DNA from: Hypholoma sublateritium FD-334 SS-4
Taxonomy: Eukaryota; Basidiomycota; Agaricomycetes; Agaricales; Strophariaceae
Length of the DNA stretch: 64,000 bases
Direction: 5' to 3'
Assembly: GCA_000827495.1 (NCBI GenBank)
Contig: KN817528.1
Coordinates: 124,001-188,000 of the forward strand
Shown here: piece by piece, positions 13,073 through 25,210 of the stretch
How the letters are laid out: every line of letters begins with the position of its first letter
How positions within the stretch are numbered: the first letter of the stretch is position 1
Translations under genes and position numbers: made by a program
Notes under the pieces: generated by a model
What the model saw: only the letters and a program-made list of their open reading frames with translations
Databases searched by the model: none
What the model was told of the DNA's origin: nothing

Positions 13073-14682
13073 GTTGCTGTCGAGGGGTAGGGAAACAGAA
13101 GGGCTGTCTTTTAGCAGGATTTATAGACGTTATTTTAAACGCATATGCGACCGCTCCATAGGCCGATAAGAAGCATGCACTGACGATATCTCGTTCAAGA
13201 TACGGCTAGTGAGCATATGGTTTCTTGAACTAAATATAACTTCAAGTAGACCTAAAATTAACTTCCCGTCTTTATTCAGAAGCAAGGACGTATATGTATT
13301 AGGACATACCTTAAGGAGACAGCTGTTAAGAATAAGCAAGCATCGCGCCGGATTTCCTGGCCACGGTCTATGATAGTTTGTAGGACTTGGAAGGGACCAA
13401 CGCATTTTCTAGAGAAACATTCACTCCCTAGCACCGCACGGGTCCAAAATGCCCGATGTCGTTATAAATAGCTGCGACGAGAGTGTCGACAGGTGTCGAC
13501 CTTGTGGAAGAATTGTTCAGATGGGTCAGATACTGCCAAAATTGAACATAAGCTCACTGGGAGTGGTAATAAAGCTCTCTAATAATGGCACGCACGACGC
13601 TAAAAACCACACTGCGCAACTTCCCAGCGGGGAAATTTGTGTGTGAGCAGTGATCGAAAGAGTAAATTGTTGCCAGTGGCTGCCTGATGCTATCACAAAG
13701 GCCACATAGTTCATTAATACCAAGGGGTTTGCTTGAGAATACGAATGGACCGAGCGGCAGAAGGCGGCAGGGGTAGCCTGGGGCAGCCTCGGATTCTTTG
13801 GCGGAGTGCCATTTAAATTTGTAGCGGAACGGAGAGCGCGGACGCCATGAACCACCGGCCGAGGGCTATTCAGGGGCTGCCGAACGTTTCGCGATTTCAC
13901 AATAAAGACAGTGCGCACTTCGGCCATGTCGCGGTTACAGCCCACGATGTACGAAGTCTTGAAAGTTGAAAAGGCCAACACATACAATAATCGCAACTCA
14001 CCCAACACAAGCTGAGAAGCCTCCAGGCCGAGGTGAAATTCAAATGAAGGTCCTTAGTTTTGTGCCTCAAGGCCCTGCAAGGGCCAAGGCCACCCCGCAC
14101 GGTGATGGAAAGGAATCTCATCCTTTGGCATATGTAGAAGGTCCAGTGCGTATTGGAAAATAGCACGCTGCGCATTGATTGTACTTTGAGAGTTAACAGA
14201 CTCATAAGAGCAGTGGATGGGCGAGATAATTCTGTTGCGTGTGCGCTCGGACCTTTGGAATGAGTCGGAGTGGACATTTTCGGTCATGGTTTGAACAAGA
14301 CAATAAGAAATGGACACGGGGTACCTCGGCTTGCACGGCATTATCCTAAATAGGAAAGAACGTGACCGCGCCTTACCGACCAACCTTGAACGCATACAGC
14401 CACGGCGTCGAGACAATAAGGCTATCTGCACCAAAATGCCGACTGAATTGTATAACCCTCATCCCTCTGCGACACCACTTTCTCCCCTCCTCTACCCCCC
14501 TTTTCTAACAGATCCAACGCTAGGTTGATCCAGCGCCAATTTTGCAACTTCGATAGCGGCAGGAGGTTGCCAACCGGCGTATGTCTCCAATCTCATCCGT
14601 TAAACCCAATGATCTGTCTTAATCTTCATGCAAAATAGCCCACAAATTTCTGTGCATCGCTACCCAGTCGTGTTCATCCAAG
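13073..14682. other. Intergenic region between divergent OPT and PX/PB1 genes
   Basis: Probably holds both promoters. One antisense-free frame on the minus strand (ATG at 14286, stop at 14054; about 77 codons, starting MTENVHSDSFQRSERT) looks mildly protein-like but has no homolog I recognise and no supporting introns, so I leave it as a weak possibility. A CT-rich run at about 14480-14505 could be a plus-strand start region. Confidence 0.4.
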
Positions 14683-16996
14683 ATGCTTATGTCTGAGCCG
14701 GTAATATCCCTACCAGCTACTTTTCTCATGACACTCATGCCTGGTCTCTAGAATGCGTCCGTCACGCCCGCAGATAACGGGATGCCTTCTAATGTAGGCA
14801 AAACCTTTCCATAAAAATGCGCTGATATTAACACGTCTCTCTAGCAATACAAGAGGGCAGTACTTCAACCACCGCCGTCCCGCTTCTCCGTAGAATTCCT
14901 CACTCCTAGCAAGTCAAGTATGTAACGATTTGAATGTGAAGAATGCAACTAACGTATCTATAGATGGAAGTTATCATCACGGAATGCATATTTCGCCTGC
15001 TCTCACTGGAGAAGGAGCCTCTGTCTGCACCCGCAGGGTCATCACAGAATACGACATTTGGCGAAGATGGGAAGACTGCCTCTGGTTCCAGGATACTCTC
15101 GAGAAGGAGTACACCACAGCCGCTCGCGAAAGGAAGACTCGTCTTCAGCAAGGCAAAGGCGTCAAAACTTTCAATGGAATATACAAGCAAGACATGGCGT
15201 CATCTTGGGAATCTCTTCCCCCTGGTCCGGATCCCAAGTCCGTAGCGCAGGACATTCACGGCTACCTTCCACGACTCACCAGAAAAGGGACCCTGTTTCG
15301 CGCAAGCCAAGCCACCATCGACATGCGGCAAAAGGAATTTCGAGCCCTCATCGAGGCGCTTTTTTCCGACGACATGCCTTCATTGATTCAAGAGATCCGC
15401 GCCAGTACCATCGTGTCTGATTTCTTCGGTTTGTGGAGAAGGGATCACGAACACATGGATTCTTTGCCCAAGGGCGTACGCAGTTCCGTGACGAGCAGTG
15501 TGTTTTCCACCTACTTTTCAGAATCGTCGTCCTCGCTCTCTGTGCGGTCTACTCGAACCAGTTCCTCCTCCGAAAGAATTCCCTCTTCTCTGCCGAATTC
15601 TCCAGCAAAGAGGCAATCCAGATCCAGCGCAGGCTCGACGGAACGGCCTCGTTCGCTGACCAGCGACATCACGGAAGTCACACGTTACCCACAATCTAAG
15701 CGCTCGAGCGTTATCAGCGTCGACACAATCTCTGATGCGCGAATCATTACCAGACCTCGCCGCCGCCCAATTTCTTCCTCGTCCGATTCGTCTTCGACTC
15801 ATTCCGACGGAAGTTCAGATTCATCTTCTGTGTCTTCAACCACTCCCGCCATCGTTGAAGACGTGGCTATTGTCTTTGGCCATGATCCTCAGTCGAGCGA
15901 CCGCCCACATTCTATCCTGGAAGTCTTACCGGAGGAACGCGATATGTTGGCGAAATCCGGCAAATGCCCAGACTACTCGACAGGCCTCCTTCGACGACCG
16001 AGGGCTTCGCCTTCGGACCGCCGAACCAATCGCACCTGGTCGATAGTCGAAATGCCTTCAAATCATCCCAATGGCACCAATTCAGGTATGTCCTTGTGGT
16101 CGTTCATTACGCCAACAAGTTTTGACTTTGTTGCAGGCAGAAACGCACGAGAATCATGGCAAACGACCGATTCCATGGACGAGAGCGCCAGTGAAATCAT
16201 GGCAGGGCTCAGCCTATCACTTCCACACCCGATCAAGGACAACAAGTACCGAGAATCCCTTGCCAGCATCTCGACGTTCATGACCACTGACTCCGCGGAT
16301 GCTGTAATTTCTCGCCGCTCGCCGACCGCGTCATGCGCGTCGTCAACTACCTCTGCTTGCCGTACTTCCACTGCGGTGACGCTCTCAGATTTCGAGATTT
16401 ACTCGGATTACGACGACGCCGACACCGAATCCATGTTGCATCGCCGATCTATCCTAGAGTCCAGCTCCATTCTAGACTCCTTCCCTCGCCCCAACTCTTA
16501 TCTTCCACAGTCCTACAGGAATTCGCGAGTCGTTAGCCGGCCTGAAACGCCCACATCTCCATGCGCAGAGCTACCTGCAACCCCTATCACCCGCGACTTC
16601 GGGCAGTCTCCCCTCGAGGCCCCCCCTTCGCCGACGTCGACTATCTCTACCGCGTACACCTTCTCGACGGTCACTAGCAGCCCAGCCGCCGGATCGATCT
16701 CCATCAAAGCGGCCCATAAATCGGGCATCATTCTCCTTCGCGTCTCGCGCGAAATGTCGCTCGCGGAAATTCGCCAGCGCATCTACAACAAATTTGTCGG
16801 CCAGGAGGGCATTCCTCTGGCCGCTGACTTCACTGTTGCTTTCGTTCTTTCCCCGCAACAGTCGGCCAAGGCGGACGGCATGCATTCCTCGGATGACGCA
16901 GAATTGCGCTTCGTGTCAACCGAGGCGGATTGGGAACATATTATCATGACTACGAGCAGCAGCAAAGTCACTCTCCGTATCCTTGATCCCAGATGA
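14683..16996 (+). CDS. Ser-rich scaffold-like protein: PX-like N-terminus and C-terminal PB1 domain
   Basis: Four upstream exons (14683-14700, 14752-14793, 14845-14917, then 14964-16996) join in phase into 721 residues. Residues about 20-150 (from RFSVEFLTPSKS through RRVITEYDIWRRWEDCLWFQDTLEKEY) resemble a PX fold: beta strands, a basic RR, an aromatic-rich helix and a PPGP turn. The middle is a Ser/Thr/Pro-rich disordered linker. The last 110 residues form a PB1-like domain (SIKAAHKSGIILLRV, then QRIYNKFVGQEGIPL, then VTLRILDPR). PX plus PB1 is the plan of Bem1/Scd2-type polarity scaffolds, but I see no SH3 domain, so I do not name it Bem1. A candidate 51-nt in-frame intron lies at 16086-16136. 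Its neighbour at 17854 is a partial paralog. Confidence 0.75.
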
Positions 16997-17853
16997 TCCG
17001 CGCCATGCCGCCTTCTCTTCGCCCTTATACCATTTCGCTTTTCGAATTTACGATATCCTTTTTTTTCAACCGACGACAATTTCTATCATCATTACATTCT
17101 ACGCGATTATTCGGGTTTGTGTGTTTTTATTACCTTTCGAGCGACATCATTCTTTTCTCCAACCTGACACTCACTCAATAGTATCGGCCTCAATAGTATC
17201 GAATACAATTATGATATATTGTAATTGTACCAGAACTTTACAGAATACAACTACATTCGCATCCTAAATTCTGAGCCACTCTACGCACGACTCGCCTTCT
17301 CTGCCATGTACATCCCGAGCTCATTAGTTGCTATGGACTCAAAGACATATGCTCACTGTAATCTTGCCCTGATAAGGTTGTATTGCGATTTTCATGACGG
17401 CCATGAACTAGGGGAAATCGTTCTCGGCCTCTCGGCCACGCAGATATAAAAACTCAAGTAAGCACTATCGAAGGATGTGGAATCCGCACCTCACACAAGC
17501 GGGGCAGCGGCTCCCCCAGAGTCCCACTCGTCTACTGACACCGAGCTCAGCTGCCCACTTCGCTTTCCCAAGCTTTTTCATAGGCCCACACACTCCTGGC
17601 GCCCCCCAAATCAAAGGCACAGTGTGAGTAAGGTGCCGTCAGGTCGGGCGAGCGTTGAAATAACTCTCACGCGACCGACAGGCAGGGCTCGTAGCCAAGG
17701 TTCTCGGTCAAAGCGATGTGCAGCGCTGCATGGGCGCTTACTAGGAGTACCTGACGCACATATCCATTCACCTCGGTAAGCACGCCTTGATCATGCGCGC
17801 GCCGCCTGCGACGGCTGACCTGACCGACGCTGCGCGCCGCAGACGTATTAGCC
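16997..17853. other. Spacer between the tandem PB1-domain genes
   Basis: AT-rich at first (3' region of the upstream gene), becoming GC-rich after about 17650. A GTAAGC donor near 17775 and a CAG acceptor at about 17843 just before the ATG at 17854 suggest an intron in the 5' leader of the second gene. No other coding signal. Confidence 0.4.
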
Positions 17854-18673
17854 ATGCCGGAGTCGCGGGGGAAGAACCTCTCCGCGGAGAGCATCGACGC
17901 CCTGCTGCTTGCGCTGGGGCTCGCGGAGGCGCAGGGCCCCGGCGGGGACGGCGAGCCGACGCGCGTGGGGCCCACTATGGACGCGAGCCGCATCGCCAGT
18001 CCCGCGAGGAAGAGCTCGCTGGCCGCGTTTCCGCGCCCCCACTCGCACCTGGACCCACTGATGGACGAGGCGCAGATGTTCGGGCGCGATTACCTGTCGG
18101 ACTTTGATATATGCTCCGATCTGGGCGAGGACAGCGACCTCGAGCTCGGTATGTTGTTCGGCCACGCGCGCGCGCCCTCATATACGTGCTGAGCAGGATT
18201 GTGCAGATACGCTCCCCCCGCGCCCGGGATCCTCCCTGGACAGCTTCGAGCTGGTCGATTCGGACTCCTCGACGGGGCGCTACTCCGCGTCCTCCGACTC
18301 GACATTCGTGCCGCCCGACATCATCTTCGAGAAAGCGCCTGAGCCCATCTATCTGAAGGTCGCCCATAAAGCGTCGATAGTCATGCTGCGCGCGCCGTGG
18401 AACACAACGCTCATGGACCTCAAGCGGCGGCTGTACGACAAGTTCGTGAACCAGCAGGGCATATTCCTCTCGCACACGTTTTCTGTGGTCCTCGCTGTGC
18501 GCCCGGGGAGCCTGGACTCGCCCCTCCCCTCGCCGCTCTTCGAGCGGGGGCCGTTCGCGGAGCGCACGGAGATGCACCTGATCAGGCGCGAGTCGGAGTG
18601 GAGGAGGATCGTGGCGATGAACGACGGGAGTAAGATTACACTCCGCGTTCTCGACACGCCGCCGTCGTACTGA
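17854..18673 (+). CDS. Short PB1-domain protein, tandem partial paralog of the upstream gene
   Basis: Two exons (17854-18148 and 18207-18673) give 253 residues. The C-terminal half aligns with the PB1-like end of the gene at 14683-16996: KVAHKASIVMLRAP against KAAHKSGIILLRVS, RRLYDKFVNQQGIFL against QRIYNKFVGQEGIPL, a shared E-x-E-W segment, and KITLRVLD against KVTLRILD. The PX-like N-terminus is absent; instead there is a short acidic region (DLGEDSDLELG). PB1 domains dimerise head to tail through a basic and an acidic face, so the two proteins could pair, but I have not verified the key residues. Coding GC is far higher than in the sister gene, so the duplication is either old or this copy sits in a GC-rich block that shifts composition. 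The start could lie further upstream. Confidence 0.7.
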
Positions 18674-18957
18674 TGTTTTATTTTGGTAACTTTTGTATTT
18701 CTCTTGCGTCGTCTGGTTTCTTCCTCTCTGTCGATGTAATGTACCTGCAGCCCGTCCGTTTTTTATGTGCTTAAATTCTCATCCTGTTGTATGCTTTATG
18801 ACAAAATGTTCAAGTGTGCCATGAATTTATGAGTGACTGGATATCTTACAGAACCGTTTGACACCTTCGCGGAGGACAAAAACACCAGACTGATCACATC
18901 AGGTACTTTCGACGCATATATATAAATCAAGTCCTCTTCGTTTTCCCGGTTTACTGT
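18674..18957. other. 3' region of the short PB1 gene
   Basis: AT-rich sequence with T-rich runs directly after the TGA at 18671-18673; nothing coding seen. The repeat arm starts at its right end. Confidence 0.35.
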
Positions 18958-19801
18958 GCAGAGGGCTGAAAATACAGCGCGCCCACTGGACATGCCCACC
19001 AAGCAGGTGTGCGAGCGTCGTTGATGGGATATGCATCTATATCGAGACGCATAGTGCGGGGCTGCGTTCGGAAAGGGCGTCATAGCGTTAATTTAGATAT
19101 AGACACACATCCGCCCCAGATCTAGAAGCCGGAGCCGCTAGTGGGTGCCCCGAGCAGGTGTGGTGTGGGCGCATCGCTGATGAGATACTATGACACTGGC
19201 CCCATGAGTGCTGGCAGGCTCCAGAGCTAGTATGAATATAGGTCGCATATATACATACACAGACACGTCGAGGCTCGCTGGGGCCCCATTGGGCGCGCCC
19301 AGCAAGATTGGACCGGTAAGGAAGCTTGAAGAGGCAGAGGTCGGGCCGGTGGACGTATGCGGTGGCATGGTATGGAGGCGGCACCGTGCTGGGATGCTGG
19401 CACCAGATAGATATCAAGGCGTGTATGTATGTGACTGATGCATGATGCAGATGGCCGGCGACTTCAGACTGACGGGTGCGGGAGAGAGCGTCGCTAGCGA
19501 GCGGGCAGAAGCAGTCGGCGTGGGCGGGAGGAGGGAATAGTGCCGAGCGATAGGACATGATGGATGGCATACGATAGATGATCATCCGATAGCAGATACT
19601 GATTGGGAAGGGCGCGGTGGAAGGCGGGCGGCGGCGAACAAAGACAAAAAACATACGAGGACAATGCCGGGAGCAGTCAGCGGATAATTAATTGCGCGCC
19701 TCGAGGCAGGAGCGTGCAAGTCACATCTGTGATGGCTGCTACGCGAGGACACGCTGCAGGACACGTTGGCTGGCTGCACAGAAGAGGACAATCGCCATAC
19801 C
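18958..19801 (-). repeat. Left arm of a diverged inverted repeat (about 0.85 kb)
   Basis: Read on the minus strand, this stretch is collinear with 28643-29670 read on the plus strand. Matching blocks: 19646-19801 with 28643-28775 (shared GTGCAGCCAGCCAAC and CTTGCACGCTCCTGCCTCG); about 19320-19455 with 28980-29115 (shared ATCTGCATCATGCATCA, then CGGTGCCGCCT); 18958-19308 with 29389-29670 (shared GGGCGCGCCCAATGGG, TGTATGTATATAT, ATCAACGACGCTCGCACACC). Similar segments occur in several reading frames, so the match does not look like conservation of one protein. It sits about 265 bp upstream of the start codon at 20066. I take it as a dispersed repeat or old element; no terminal inverted repeats or transposase are visible. 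Confidence 0.8.
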
Positions 19802-20065
19802 GTGCCCAGCGAGCGAAGGGGCAGCGACGCCGCAGAGGGCTGATGGATGATGGACACGCGAGCGGAGGAAGGGATTGGGCGGCGTGGTCCGAGCGGCGGA
19901 TCTTGCAGCGTGGGAGTGTGTGGTCGTGTTTGGCTCTCTGTGCGCTGCTGGGCTGTTTTCGCATTGCGCGCCCTTTGTACTAGCCTCCCCAATATTATTG
20001 ACGCGAGTATCTGCGAGCAGCGTGCGCTGCGTTCCCCTCCCTTGCCTTCCGTTTCTTTCACCACC

Positions 20066-22333
20066 ATGCAAACGCGGCGGCCGCCGATGCTGGCGCTGCC
20101 CCTCCCGCGGCGCCGCTCGTCGCTGCTCTCCCTCAACTCGCCGCACACCCCGCGCAGCAGCGGCTGCTTCGACGCCTGCCCGCCGCCCGTCTGCTACGCC
20201 GCCCACCGCAAGAGCACCGACAGCTGGAACAGCTCCAACGCCGACGACATGGAGTTTGACTGGAAGCCCGACCAGGTCCTCCTGCTCACCCGCGTATGCC
20301 TTTCATCCCTTTTTGGCGCCCCCCACTCACATACGCACAGACCCTCGACGCGCTCCCCGCACACCTCGTCACGCCCTTCCACGGGCCCATCCCCCCCTCC
20401 AACCTGCTCGACAAAATCGCCCGCGGCGTCGCACACGCCAAGGGCCCCGCCGACTGGCCCCATTCCATCCGCGCAACCCGCGTCAAGCTGCTCGAGCTCG
20501 CCCGCGCCCGCGCAAAGGAGGACGCCGTCGTCGAGACGCGTCGCCGTGCCATCCAAGAAGAAGACGCGGTCGAGATCGCAGACGGCTCGGCGTCTGCGTG
20601 TTCCGACCCCCACGACCCCCCCGACCAGCCCATGCGCCGCCGTCCTCTGTACCGCCAGTCGAGCATGGATTTCATCAAGCCCGGCGCTGCGCCCCTAAAG
20701 GACAACCCAAACATTGCCCGGTGAGTCGCCTGTCCTTTGGCCATCAGGTGCTCGCTGTCCATCATCCTTCGGCTCCTGCCTCCTGCGGAGGGGCAGGCAT
20801 CTGCGGCCCTTCATTTCCCTGATTGCTGGCTGACACTTCTGCGATAGCCTTTCGAACCGCTTCCAGCGCAACGACCGCGTACTCGCCAATCCGAGCTTCC
20901 ACCCGTACGCCCGCGCGTCGCGAGGCAGCAACCGAGTCAGCGACGAGAATCGCCGCTCCGAATCTCCGCCCCATTCTTCCGACGTCCCCGCGCTCTTGAA
21001 CCCCTCTACCCCAAGCTCGACAACGCTAAACAGCAGCCTGTCGTCGCTGTCCTCCGCACCGCTTTCCTTGAACATGGGTCTAGCAATGGGCCTGCGGCCC
21101 CGCGCACTGCGCCGCTCTGCATCGACTCTCTCCTCGAGCTCAATGTTCAGCAGCAGCGCGGGTAGCACAGGCGGCGTCGCTCATGACCCGCGCCTCCAAC
21201 GCGTGCGCCGCGCGGATTCATTCGCCGCGGGCGCCCCACCACCACCGCCGCCCAAGGACGGCGTGGGCATCAAGCGTGCACCGTCGTACGGTGCGCTTGC
21301 GCAGGACGCGAAGGCGCGCGCGGGTACGCTGGATGCTACCGCTGCCCGTGAGAAGGGACATGTGCGCCAGCTGTCTGCGGGCACGTACCCGTCGTCCGAC
21401 GAGGAGGAGAAGGTCCGCACCCGCCGCGCGAAGAAGATGCGGACCCGTATTGTCGACACGCCTGGCGGCGCACAGAGCCCGCCATCGAGTGCGCCGCCGA
21501 GTCCCAGCGTTGCCGGGTCGCCGGTGGCGTCGCCGCGTCCTGCGAGGAAGCTTGACGCTGCGGCGCTGGCAAGCACCCCGCGCGCAGTGAAAGCGAAGCC
21601 GGAGCGACAGAGGGAGAAGGAAAAGGAGAAAGAGGAGTTTACTCCTGCGCCGCCACTGCGCGCGACGAAGCCCCGCGAGGAGAACAAGGCTGCCCTGCGA
21701 GAGCGAGACACCGACAAACTACGAGACACCGCTGGCGCAGACAAGGCCGCGCGTGCATCGCCGTCCCGGACGCCCGTGCCCGCTTCTGCGCGCGCGCCGC
21801 GCATGAGCGCACAGCGCAACCCGAGCATGTTCGGCGCGGAGCTGCCGCCCGTGCCCTCCACCGCGACGCCGCCGCCGACGGTCCGTGTGCGCGCCCCGCT
21901 CGCCGCGCGCGCGCCGGTGCTCGCGGCGGCTGTTGCTGCCGCCGTTGCCCACCCCGCGGTTGACGCCGGCGCACGCGTTGTTCCTGCGAGCCCTGCGCGG
22001 CGGATCATACGCGCGCCGCTGGGCGCGCTCAGCACCAGTGCGGGCAACGCGAATGTGGGCCTGGGCCTGGGCAGCGCGCTGGGCGCTGCACCGTCGCCCG
22101 CGCCGACGGCTACACCGCCGTTGAGCCCGGACAGCCCGCGGGTAAAGACGCTGCGCCGCGTGCGGCGCCTGCCGGGCGCGCGGCGGATCTCGTTCGGGAG
22201 TCTTGTCGAGGAGGAGAATGCGGGCGGTGCGGTTGGTGGTGGTGGTGTTGGCGCGCTGGAGGAGGGCTTTGGGGGCCGCCGCGCGCGAGATGCGAGGGAG
22301 CGCGGGCTGGGGAGCGCGTTCCAGATGAATTGA
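20066..22333 (+). CDS. Long basic, disordered hypothetical protein in a GC-rich block
   Basis: Three exons (20066-20293, 20341-20720, 20848-22333) join in phase into 697 residues. Exon 1 starts MQTRRPPMLALPLPRRRSS after a CT-rich leader. The only segment that looks folded spans the first intron and exon 2: DWKPDQVLLLTR, TLDALPAHLVTPFHGPIPP, DKIARGVAHAKGPADWPHS, then a helix rich in Arg and Ala. It ends with IKPGAAPLKDNPNIAR. The following 450 residues are low complexity (Ser, Pro, Arg, Ala) with many RR-x-S sites, such as RRISFGS near the end, typical of kinase-regulated fungal proteins. I do not recognise a named family. GC-rich third positions create long shadow frames on both strands; the three-exon model is preferred because phases and intron boundaries agree. 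Confidence 0.75.
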
Positions 22334-25210
22334 GCGCGGAGGAGGGGGTGGAGGCGGAGAGGAGGAGAGTTGAACGACGAAGGAGAAGAAGAAGAAAGAG
22401 AAGAGACGAAGACGAAGACGAACCGGAACACGGGGCGGCTGCGCGCGCCTGCCGTGTGTGTATACTTATCGTGTATCACTATTGCCCGCCGCGCGGGGCC
22501 GCGCGGCGGGCTGCTGCTCACACGCGCCGATGGACACCGGCGCTAACAACCCACCAATATTATCCTACCCTATTCAACCCCCCAGCCACCCATCTACCCA
22601 CCTACCGCTCGCCCCACCTGCTCATCTACCCGCCCGACCGACCAATGTATCGCGTCGACACACCAGTGTCTGCTATTTCTGCTATGATTCTGCCACCCCC
22701 CCCCCCCCCCCATCCACCGCCACTAGTCGACCGCATGCATCCATATTTCACACCGCACACACACATCCTACCCTACTGCGCGTCCGCTCCGCCCCTGCTC
22801 CCTCAATTCTACCACCCACTATACTCTCAACAGCGACGCCGTACCCCGCGTTCGCTTCTCACCCAACACGCCCCGACAGTGGTGCCGGTATGTGTCTACC
22901 TGTTATTTTTTGCCATGTCCGCCAGTCGCTGATATCGCTATGTTGCACAGGCTAACACCTGGAAGCTGGCAGCCGCTGCGGCCCCACAGTTCGCCTCAAA
23001 AAAAAAGAAAAAAAATCCCTGGTCGCGGCGCGTGTGTGGTGTACCATACGCGCGAATCGGCCAGTGCCCATTGGCGCGCGGATAGGATTTCACCTGCCTG
23101 CGCGTCGGGCGCCTCTGCTTCTGCTGCCTGCGTTCGCAGGCCGACGTTCTTTGCTCGATGTGAGTTTGTACCACCTGTTCCCTGTCTCGGCTGGCTCTGT
23201 ACTATACACCCCACACCACTGTCTCTCACTCGCGTCTCACCACACAATCCACTCTCCCTCGACTCGACGCCCTGCGTATCTGTTTCTCCGTTCCGCTCCT
23301 TTCCTGTTTCTGTCTCTGTGCCCCGTCTTTCCTGGTTTTGGTTCTGTCTTCCTGATTTTTGTTTGCGGCTGCATACGTGATACACCAAACACTCATACAT
23401 ACCTATCTCTCTCTCATTTTTCCCGTACATATTTGACCCGGTCCGCGGATTTAACGCCCTTTACGCTCATTGCATTTGTCTGCTTTTTCTCCTGCATTTT
23501 TTCCTCGCGGTCTTGTCACCGCCCCCCCTTTCCCCCAAGGGCCACTCCCCGCCTTCGCGCATGCGCGCGCGCCACCCCTCGCCTCTCCTCTGCCGGCGCT
23601 GTCTTATCATCCGCCTCTCTCTACCTCTACCTCTACCTCCGCCCACTGGAATTGTTCGCCTGGACGAGCGTGTACCACCACCCACCCGCCCTATCCTACC
23701 TCTGTACTTGCCGTACCCTACCTGCCCGCCTGCGCGCTACACCCGCGCCTGCCTCAATGCGCTGAACCCTGACTTCTGAAATACACACCGCAATCGCCCG
23801 ATCCGTTCCGTTCGACACCCCGCCGCCTGCCTGCCTGCTCGTGGTCCTGTGCTCGCCTGTTGTTTGCTTGCTTGCTTCTCGCCCGTCCAATATAGACGTT
23901 GTCATTTGCACGTTTTTCTTCACAATTTTCACAATTTGCACAATCTTACATACATACATACCACGCATACACGAACACATACCACCCCATCCCGCAGTTT
24001 ACTTCCTTTGCGTTTTTATCTTTTGCCGCGCCGCGCGTTGACTTCTTTTGCCTGCCTGCTTGCTCGCTTACTCGCTCACTTACCTGCGCTCTTCCCGATC
24101 TTATCGAGTTTTGAATTACATACTTGCTTCACCCGCGGAGGCTGCTGCTGCTGCGGGCGGCCTTGCTCTGCGTGCACATTTTGCGTTTCCCTTCCTTGCT
24201 TTTATATTCCTTTGCGGCGCTGCTTATCCGCTTGCTTGCTTGTTCGTGCACTTACTTCCTTCGCTTCGATCCCATTCGATCGTGTTTTTGTTCTGCTTTT
24301 GGGCCCGAGCGTGGCTGAACCTCAATCAATTTGCGTTTTTGTGTCGTTGTCGTGTGCGGTGAGTTGATAATTATGCGATGGGTAAATTGGACGCTGGCTC
24401 GCAATGGCGAGTAGGCGTGCTTTGTTCTGTTCGGATTTGCGCGCTTCGAACGTACGTGGTCTTATATTCTGGGCCCGAAAGTATGTATGGCATTTTATAA
24501 ACGACGTCTGCCTTGCGTAGTGGCGACGGTGACTTTTGGGACTAAACTCAGTAGATACAGCTCGGGCATGCGAGACTGCAGGCGGCGGTTAGCCCTTGGT
24601 GCGGTCATTTACAACGTACGCAGTTGGGAAGCTGCGCGTCGTACATATAACAAGCAGGCAACCCGCAGGCGGCGGACATGAAAAATAGTACAACAACGTC
24701 GAACCGGGTGCAGGTGGTTGACAATGATGATACCAATCCCTGCTAATAAGTCGACCTGTATTAGGCAGCTTTCGCGCAGATTGCGGTGGCTCTGGAATTG
24801 GCGGAGTGCGTCAGAGGAGTGACTGCAGTCCAAGATCCTCGTTTGCCATTTTCAGCCCCGCATGAGTGACGGTGCCTACTGCAGGCTGTTTAGGTGCTTG
24901 CCGTCTGGGTACTTGAAACGCGACGGACCAAGTCCGGTGTGTACATAGCAATTCCATGCCAAGCGAAAGAGTTCTGAGAGTGTTCGATTTCCCAGTTACC
25001 TAGATCATATACAGTTGTAAAATGCACTGAAATGGACGACCTTTAAGAGATTTTTGACTGCATTTTGATTTATTCTATACATAAACGGGCAAAAGCTTTG
25101 AGAGTCTGGGTGCAAGGGCGTTAGGTTCGTCGAGGCCTGAGGGATTGGCGTTAGACGTACGGTATAGTGTTTCCCTAAGCAAGGATCCCGCACTTCTGCC
25201 CATAGCCTGC
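22334..25210. other. 2.9 kb without a supported gene; strongly pyrimidine-rich at 22550-24360
   Basis: The plus strand from about 22550 to 24360 is dominated by C and T, with a 16-nt C run at 22696-22711, (CTCTAC)n near 23615, TTGCTTGCTTC near 23868 and TACATACATACATACC near 23948. Long plus-strand frames here (for example 23034-23765, 243 codons) are only a by-product of stop-poor pyrimidine sequence: they are Leu/Pro/Ser/Phe/Thr homogenous and show no motif. The stretch ends near a GTGAGT at 24360, and 24361-25210 is balanced, unremarkable sequence. It could be the leader of an unannotated non-coding transcript; that is inference. Confidence 0.6.

Noticed and set aside
14054..14434. Minus-strand frame ending LQGLEAQN
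   Set aside because: Mildly protein-like but overlaps other frames, has no splice extension or motif, and lies in a likely promoter region.
19847..20822. Two overlapping plus-strand frames of 283 and 315 codons
   Set aside because: They run through the repeat arm and across clear introns of the three-exon gene at 20066; phases and the CT-rich leader favour the spliced model.
21181..22521. 446-codon minus-strand frame antisense to the gene at 20066
   Set aside because: A mirror of GC-rich third positions; the plus-strand frame has intron structure and a normal start.
23034..23765. 243-codon plus-strand open frame, plus others at 22330-22932 and 23849-24367
   Set aside because: Pyrimidine-rich DNA lacks stop codons by composition. 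The products are Leu/Ser/Pro/Phe homogenous, overlap each other in different frames and show no motif.
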